64,000 nt of DNA, from the NCBI RefSeq assembly GCF_002802905.1, contig NZ_PEBK01000007.1, forward strand, positions 48,036 to 112,035, read 5' to 3'. Position numbers and translations under genes: made by a program. The stretch is from Bifidobacterium simiarum (GTDB taxonomy: Bacteria; Actinomycetota; Actinomycetes; Actinomycetales; Bifidobacteriaceae). Position 1 is the stretch's first letter. Every line of letters begins with the position of its first letter. Below the pieces are notes generated by a model. It was not told the DNA's origin and made no database searches. It was given only the letters and a program-made list of their open reading frames with translations. Positions 58,957-64,000 of the stretch are shown piece by piece.

Positions 58957-60558
58957 TCAGTCCTGATCGAGGTCGAGCAGGTCGTCGATGGTCTGGCGAC
59001 GCAGCATCACGCTCGCACCCTCCTCGCTCACCGCAACCACGGCGGGGATCAGCGCCTGATTGTAGTTGCTCGCCATGGTGCGGCCGTACGCGCCGGTGAC
59101 CGGTACGGCCAGCACGTCGCCGCGACACAGATCACGCGGCAGACGCACCTCGTGCACCACGATGTCGCCCGACTCGCAGTGCATGCCCACCACGCGGGCG
59201 AGCATGGTCTCGTCGGAACCGTGGCGGTTCGCCAGACGGGCCGTGTAGTCGGCTCCGTACAGTGCCGGGCGGATGTTGTCGCTCATGCCGCCGTCGACGG
59301 AGACGTACACGCGTTCGTCGATCGGATTGCCCGCGGAATCCTTGGCATCATTGAGATGCACCGGCTTGATCGTGCCGACGCGGTACAGGGTCACGCCCGC
59401 GGGGGCGACGATGTAGCGGCCGGGCTCGAAGCTGATGGCTGGGGCCGGCATACCGAGCGCGCGGTTGACGGCGGTGACCGCGTCGCCGAGTCGGCGCAGC
59501 TCGACGTCGATGTCCATCGAATCCTCGCCGTCGGTGTAGGCGACGGAGTAGCCGCCGCCGAGATCGACCTCGGGCAGCGTGTAGGCGTCGGTGGCGTAGA
59601 AGGTGCGGCGCAGCAGCATCATGCGCTTGGCGGCCTGGATGAAGGCGTTCGCGTCATGGATGTTGGAGCCGATGTGGGAGTGGATGCCCACCAGTTCCAG
59701 ATCGTCGGAACGGGAGAGGATGTCCTTGAGGACGGCGATGGCCGGACCGGAGGCCACGGCGTTGAACGCGGGCAGCAGGGCCTTGTCTGCGTCGGAGGCG
59801 TCGTCGTGCAGGGCGTACGGGGAGTTCTGGCCGATCTTCGGCTCGCTCTCGTCCGCAGACTTTGCGCCCGAGCTCCCGCCGGCGGGAGCTGTCGGCACCG
59901 CCGACTGAGGGTGGTCGAACTCCGTATCAGTCGGATGATCCAGCGATCCCAGCGTTTCCAGCACGTCAAGCACGGAGGCGTCGGCTCCGGCGGGCAGCAG
60001 CGGCACGCCGAACTTCTGATCCTCATGGGCGGTGGAGATGTATTCGTGGCCGCCGGCGTGGATGCCGGAGGTCACGCGCAGCATCACCCGCGCGCGCTTG
60101 CCGAGCCGATGCGCGATCTCGGCGATACGGGCCGGTTCTCCCGGCTCGTCCACCACGATCTTCGCGAATCCCTGTTCGACGGCGAGCGCGATCTCCTCGT
60201 CGGACTTGTTGTTGCCGTGCAATACCAGACGGCGGCCGGGGGCTCCGGCGGCGAGCGCGATGCGCATCTCCCCCATCGTGCAGGTGTCCACCAGCATGCC
60301 GGCGTCGATCACCTCGCGCACGACGCGCTTGGAGAGGAACGCTTTGCCGGCGAAGCTCACATGGGTGGTGGCGTTGCCGAACGCCTCGGCCGCGGCGCGC
60401 ACGAAGTGGCGGGCGCGGTCGTTCACCTCGTCGGTGTCGATGAGGTAGAGCGGGGAGCCGAACTCCTCGAGCAGGCTTTCGGCGGTGCGGCCGTGGAAGG
60501 TGATCGCTCCGTCGCCGTCGATGGCAGTGGCCTTGGGCCAGATCGGTGAAATGGCCAT
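58957..60558 (-). CDS. lysA: Diaminopimelate decarboxylase with a repeat-derived internal segment
   Basis: 533 residues from ATG 60558 (MAISPIWPKATAIDGDGAI), whose RBS (CGGAGAAG) lies in the end of argS. HVSFAGKAFLSK holds the PLP Lys, VGIHSHIGSNI, VDLGGGYSVAYTDGEDS and FEPGRYIVAPAG the PLP phosphate/substrate sites, and HCESGDI the cross-subunit Cys. It makes L-lysine from meso-DAP. It is about 80-100 residues longer than usual. Residues 214-232 (FDHPQSAVPTAPAGGSSGA) are the direct translation of a family B intergenic repeat (59863-59919) inside a variable acidic loop (about 195-265). Confidence 0.92.
   Translation of the reverse strand: MAISPIWPKATAIDGDGAITFHGRTAESLLEEFGSPLYLIDTDEVNDRARHFVRAAAEAFGNATTHVSFAGKAFLSKRVVREVIDAGMLVDTCTMGEMRIALAAGAPGRRLVLHGNNKSDEEIALAVEQGFAKIVVDEPGEPARIAEIAHRLGKRARVMLRVTSGIHAGGHEYISTAHEDQKFGVPLLPAGADASVLDVLETLGSLDHPTDTEFDHPQSAVPTAPAGGSSGAKSADESEPKIGQNSPYALHDDASDADKALLPAFNAVASGPAIAVLKDILSRSDDLELVGIHSHIGSNIHDANAFIQAAKRMMLLRRTFYATDAYTLPEVDLGGGYSVAYTDGEDSMDIDVELRRLGDAVTAVNRALGMPAPAISFEPGRYIVAPAGVTLYRVGTIKPVHLNDAKDSAGNPIDERVYVSVDGGMSDNIRPALYGADYTARLANRHGSDETMLARVVGMHCESGDIVVHEVRLPRDLCRGDVLAVPVTGAYGRTMASNYNQALIPAVVAVSEEGASVMLRRQTIDDLLDLDQD
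59863..59919 (-). repeat. Family B repeat inside lysA, read in frame
   Basis: In the minus sense TTCGACCACCCTCAGTCGGC, GCCGACAGCTCCCGCC and GGCGGGAGC match the intergenic copies at 17857 and 23930. It keeps the lysA frame and has no stop codon. Coding positions are residues 214-232. Confidence 0.8.
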
Positions 60559-60560
60559 GA

Positions 60561-62357
60561 TCACATCTTCTCCGGGGCGGTGACGGCGAGCAGGGCGAGG
60601 CCGTTGGCGATGACCTGCTTGGCGGCGTCGTTGAGCTTGAGTCGGGCGGCGGCGCGGGCCGGTTCGGGGTTCTTGGCGATCTCCAGGACCTTGCGGTCCG
60701 CTTCGGGCAGGGCCTGCTCGGCGTCGGTGAGGGCCATCGGCACCACGCGCTCGGCGGCGTACCACTTGTGGTAGCGGCCGGCGAGGTCCTCGAGGTAGTG
60801 GGCCACGCGATGCGGTTCGCGACCGTCTCCGGCCTGCGACAGCATGCTCGGGTACTGGGCGAGCGCGGCGAGCAGATCGCCGTCGGCCTCGGTGTCGAGC
60901 AGGGCGAGATCGGCGCCTTCGGTGGTGACTCCGGCCGCGGCGGCGTTGCGGTCCACGTTGCAGGAGCGGGCGTGCGCGTACTGCACGTAGTACAACGGGT
61001 TCTCGTTGGTGTGGCTGGCGAGCAGGTTGAGGTCGATGTCGACGCTCTGGTTGTAGTCGGTGCGGGCCAGCGAGTAGCGGGCGGCGTCCACGCCGACGGC
61101 CTCGACGAGGTCCTCGAGCGTAACGACGTTGCCGGCGCGCTTGCTCATGCGCACGGGCTTGCCGTCCTTCATCACGTTGACCAGCTGGCCGATGAGGATC
61201 TGCATGTTCTCGCCGGGCTTGTCGCCGAACGCGGCGCACATGGCCATCATGCGGCCGATGTAGCCGTGGTGGTCGGCGCCGAGCATGTAGATCGCGGTGT
61301 CGGCCGGGTTCACGGTGCGGTGGCGCTTGTTCCAGTAGTAGGCGATGTCGGCGGCGAAGTAGGCGTACTCGCCGTTGGACTTGATGATCACGCGGTCCTT
61401 GTCGTCGCCGTGCTTGGTGGAGGCGAACCAGGTGGCGCCGTCCTTCTCGAAGATGTCGCCGCGCTGGCGCAGCTCCTCGATGGCGCGGGTCACTTCGCCG
61501 TCCTGGTAGAGGCTGTTCTCGTGGAACCACACGTCGAAGTTCACGCGGAATTCCTTCATGGACTTCTGGATCTCGTCGAACATCATCGGCACGGCGCGCT
61601 TGCGGAACTCCTCGCGCAGCTCGGAATCGCCTTCGCCCAGCGGGTTGCCGTCCTTGTCGACGCCGCCGTCCACGCGTTCGAGGGCGTTGAGGTCGACGCC
61701 GTCGGCCGCCGCCTCCTTGACCACGCGTTCGGTGATCTCCTCGATGTAGGCGCCCTTGTAGCCGTCGGCCGGGGTCTCCTCGCCGGCCCATGCGGCCACG
61801 AGGGACTTGGCGAAGCGGTTGATCTGCTCGCCGTGATCGTTGAAGTAGTATTCGCGCACCACGTTGGCGCCGTTGGCCTCGAGCACGCGGGCCATGGAGT
61901 CGCCCACCGCGGCCCAGCGGGTGCCGCCGATGTGGATCGGACCGGTGGGGTTGGCGGAGACGAATTCGAGGTTCAGGGTCTTGCCGGCCAGATGGTCGTT
62001 AAAGCCGAACGAGTCGCCGGCGGCGAGCACGGCGTCCACCACCGCGGCCGAGGAGGCGGAGTCGAGGGTGATGTTGATGAAGCCGGGGCCGGCGACCTCG
62101 ACGGACTTCACGCCTTCGGACTTCGGCAGCTCCTTGGCGAACAGTTCGGCCAGATCACGCGGCTTCATGCCGGCCTTCTTGGCCAGCTGCATGGCGATGT
62201 TGGTGGCCCAGTCGCCGTGCGCGCGATCCTTCGGGCGCATCACGGCGATCTTCTCGGCCGGGGGGATGAGATCGCGGGTCAGGGAGCCGGCCATTTCGGA
62301 GGAGACCAGCTCTTGGGCAATTTCGTAGATCAGAACACTAAGCGCTTCAGGACTCAT
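60561..62357 (-). CDS. argS: Arginyl-tRNA synthetase
   Basis: 598 residues. SANPTGPIHIGGTRWAAVGD contains the HIGH-type motif (HIGG) and VRMSKRAGNVVTLED the KMSKS-type motif (MSKRAG), both usual for ArgRS. The N-terminal additional domain (about 1-120) and C-terminal DALR anticodon domain (about 470-598) are present. It charges tRNA-Arg. It is directly upstream of lysA (2 bases), the argS-lysA-hom-thrB order common in actinobacteria. Confidence 0.95.
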   Translation of the reverse strand: MSPEALSVLIYEIAQELVSSEMAGSLTRDLIPPAEKIAVMRPKDRAHGDWATNIAMQLAKKAGMKPRDLAELFAKELPKSEGVKSVEVAGPGFINITLDSASSAAVVDAVLAAGDSFGFNDHLAGKTLNLEFVSANPTGPIHIGGTRWAAVGDSMARVLEANGANVVREYYFNDHGEQINRFAKSLVAAWAGEETPADGYKGAYIEEITERVVKEAAADGVDLNALERVDGGVDKDGNPLGEGDSELREEFRKRAVPMMFDEIQKSMKEFRVNFDVWFHENSLYQDGEVTRAIEELRQRGDIFEKDGATWFASTKHGDDKDRVIIKSNGEYAYFAADIAYYWNKRHRTVNPADTAIYMLGADHHGYIGRMMAMCAAFGDKPGENMQILIGQLVNVMKDGKPVRMSKRAGNVVTLEDLVEAVGVDAARYSLARTDYNQSVDIDLNLLASHTNENPLYYVQYAHARSCNVDRNAAAAGVTTEGADLALLDTEADGDLLAALAQYPSMLSQAGDGREPHRVAHYLEDLAGRYHKWYAAERVVPMALTDAEQALPEADRKVLEIAKNPEPARAAARLKLNDAAKQVIANGLALLAVTAPEKM

Positions 62358-62385
62358 TCTCCCAAGTCTACCGACGGCACTGACA

Positions 62386-63804
62386 CTACGGCCTGCCTCC
62401 CCGCCGCTTCCGCCACGCCTCGCGGGCGTAGTGGAATCCGTAGCACAGCGCCACGAACGGGATCATGTAGTACAGCGTGCTGCGCTGCGAGGGGTCGAGC
62501 ACCACGAGCACGAGGGCGAGCACGCACATCACGATCGCCGCCCACGGTACGAACGGATACCCGGGCGCCTTGTATCCCAGCTCGTCCACGGTGTGCCCCT
62601 CGGCCAGCCACTGCCGGCGGAACCGGATCTGGCAGACGGCCACCGACGCCCACACCACGATCGTCGCCAGACCGGAGACGGCCACCAGCGCCAGGTACAC
62701 GGTGCTTGCGGCGATCACCGACGAGAGCAGGGCGAGCAGGCTGCCGGCCATGCTCACCATCACGGCGAACACCGGCACGCCGCGGAAGTTGGTCTTGGCG
62801 AGCCGCATCGGCAGCATCCGTTCCTTGGCCAGCGACCATACCATGCGCGAGCACACGTACAGGCCGGAGTTGGCGGCCGAGAGCACGGCGGTGAGCACCA
62901 CGAAGTTCATCACGTCGCCGGCGAACGGCATGCCGATCGACTGGAACACCAGCACGAACGGACTGGTCTCGACGCCGGACTTGTGCCAGGGGATCAGTGC
63001 GGCCATCACGGCGATGGAGCCGATGAAGAAGATCGCGAGACGCAGCACCGTGGTGTGCACGGCCTTGGGGATCGCGGTGCCGGGGTCGCGGGTCTCCCCG
63101 GCGGCCACGCCGACGACCTCGGTGCCGGAGAACGCGAACACCACGGTGAGCAGTGTGGAGAAGATCGGCGCGATGCCGTTGGGCAGCAGACCGTCGGCCG
63201 TGAAGTTGCCGAACAGGGGCGCGTGATCGTATCCGGCGATCGGGATCGCGCCGAAGATGGCGAGCAGACCGATGACGATGAACGCCACGATGGCGAACAC
63301 CTTGATCGAGGCGAACCAGAACTCCGATTCGCCGTACAGTCGTACGGACAGGATGTTCAGCGCGAAGACGACCGCGATGAACACCGCGCTCCACACCCAT
63401 GCGGGACTGCCGGGGAACCAGCGTTGCATGAGGAGTCCCGCCGCGGTGAATTCTGAGGCGAGCGCCACCGCCCAGTTGAGCCAGTAGAGAATCGCGATGG
63501 TGAACGCGGTGCCGGGGCCGATGAATCGGTTGGCGTACAGGTGGAAGCTGCCGGCGTACGGCATGGCCACGGAGAGTTCGCCGAGGCACAGCATCACGAA
63601 GTAGACGAGCATCGATCCGATGGCGTAGGCGAGGATCGCGCCGAGCGGACCGGCCTGCTGGATCGTGTATCCGGAACTCAAAAACAGGCCCGTGCCGATC
63701 ACGCCACCGAGCGAGATCATGGTCAGATGGCGAGATTCCATCTTGCGTTCGAGACCGATCTCCTCGGTATTCGCGGCCGTGCCGCCGTTGTTCGCCTCAC
63801 TCAT
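62386..63804 (-). CDS. Amino acid permease (APC superfamily, AAT family)
   Basis: 472 residues with 12 TM helices. MISLGGVIGTGLFLSSGYTI with QAGPLGAILAYAIGSM is the N-terminal APC signature, and FAFSGTEVVGVAAGETRDP the TM6 region. It imports an amino acid with protons; LysP-, AnsP- and ProY-like proteins share these motifs and the substrate is not clear. It is 28 bases upstream of argS on the same strand and could share transcripts. Confidence 0.87.
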   Translation of the reverse strand: MSEANNGGTAANTEEIGLERKMESRHLTMISLGGVIGTGLFLSSGYTIQQAGPLGAILAYAIGSMLVYFVMLCLGELSVAMPYAGSFHLYANRFIGPGTAFTIAILYWLNWAVALASEFTAAGLLMQRWFPGSPAWVWSAVFIAVVFALNILSVRLYGESEFWFASIKVFAIVAFIVIGLLAIFGAIPIAGYDHAPLFGNFTADGLLPNGIAPIFSTLLTVVFAFSGTEVVGVAAGETRDPGTAIPKAVHTTVLRLAIFFIGSIAVMAALIPWHKSGVETSPFVLVFQSIGMPFAGDVMNFVVLTAVLSAANSGLYVCSRMVWSLAKERMLPMRLAKTNFRGVPVFAVMVSMAGSLLALLSSVIAASTVYLALVAVSGLATIVVWASVAVCQIRFRRQWLAEGHTVDELGYKAPGYPFVPWAAIVMCVLALVLVVLDPSQRSTLYYMIPFVALCYGFHYAREAWRKRRGGRP

Positions 63805-63960
63805 GCCTGCTCAATCCGTTGTGTGTTGTCCGTGTGTTGTGTGTTGTCCGTGCTATCCGTTGTCTGTGCCGTCCGCGCTATCCGTCGTCCGTTGATCCGT
63901 CGATTCGGGCATGGTCATAGCGATCGCGACGATTGCCGACTCTCTATCGTACCGGAGGAC
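63805..63960. repeat. Low-complexity TGTGTTGTCCGT tract upstream of the permease
   Basis: Degenerate repeats of GTGTGTTGTCCGT and GCTATCCGTTGTC between about 63819 and 63900, upstream of the permease start. Confidence 0.5.
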
Positions 63961-63966
63961 GATCGG

Positions 63967-64000
63967 TCAGCCGGCGAGCGCAGCGATGGCGTAGGAGAGA
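63967..64000 (-). CDS. Possible C-terminal end of a gene running off the right edge
   Basis: The last ten codons before TGA at 63967-63969 read LSYAIAALAG on the minus strand. Too little to identify; it could also be chance. Confidence 0.3.
   Translation of the reverse strand, partial: LSYAIAALAG

Noticed and set aside
58957-61791. 944-codon ORF joining lysA with an upstream part
   Set aside because: The upstream part is an off-frame shadow of argS; LysA starts at 60558 with its own RBS.

Overview
The window is a chromosomal segment of a high-GC actinobacterium, almost certainly Bifidobacterium (species not resolvable here). The reasons are the araB-araD-araA order with a LacI-type regulator, a complete non-phosphorylating L-fucose operon, a fused CydDC-type transporter, LacI regulators in place of AraC/GntR, a secreted enzyme ending in the bifidobacterial 'LAVRRGNTYYV...VLVGDWDGDGKDT' repeat, and many intergenic hairpin repeats. 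No tRNA, rRNA, phage, transposase or CRISPR was seen.

Layout. 1-2566: a truncated secreted GH43-like enzyme. 2741-18722: an exopolysaccharide (EPS) locus. Its minus-strand arm carries UDP-glucose dehydrogenase, a UDP-uronate epimerase, two glycosyltransferases, an acyltransferase, an EpsG-like polymerase and a flippase. Its plus-strand arm carries a large TM protein with EATVAF repeats, the priming glycosyl-phosphotransferase, a DUF4012 protein and a low-molecular-weight tyrosine phosphatase. The outer minus-strand genes (flippase to GT4) look AT-richer than the sugar-nucleotide genes, as expected for a serotype-variable block. 18937-22078: a polar amino acid ABC transporter. 22337-23794: an Nramp metal transporter. 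23795-25098: gene-free repeat region. 25099-27639: a membrane-anchored HNH nuclease, an aldo/keto reductase and a toxin-antitoxin-like pair. 27795-31817: the fused CydDC-like exporter. 32088-36318: an unknown membrane protein, a glutamine-amidotransferase-like hydrolase and an acyl-CoA synthetase. 36734-42622: L-arabinose genes. 42992-43936: an AEC-family carrier. 44501-52616: the L-fucose operon and its LacI regulator. 52696-54006: an AAA/DUF4143 ATPase with a 5 x 23-bp upstream array. 54612-55952: a Maf-Nudix fusion. 56142-62357: thrB, hom, lysA and argS. 62386-63804: an amino acid permease.

How the genes work together. The arabinose genes feed L-arabinose to xylulose-5-phosphate. The fucose operon takes L-fucose via lactone, fuconate and 2-keto-3-deoxyfuconate to pyruvate plus lactaldehyde, then to 1,2-propanediol. 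Matching palindromic operators upstream of araB and its regulator, and a palindrome overlapping the fucose promoter, suggest simple LacI repression. The EPS genes could build a short uronate-containing repeat unit. The hom/thrB/lysA/argS cluster joins aspartate-family amino acid synthesis to arginyl-tRNA charging.

Most unusual is the noncoding part. At least five families of hairpin repeats lie between genes, several with base changes that keep the pairing. One family supplies in-frame codons inside lysA. One composite element (hairpin-17-hairpin-70-hairpin-17-hairpin, about 282 bp) occurs twice in opposite orientations with almost identical spacing and is not explained by any known class I can name.
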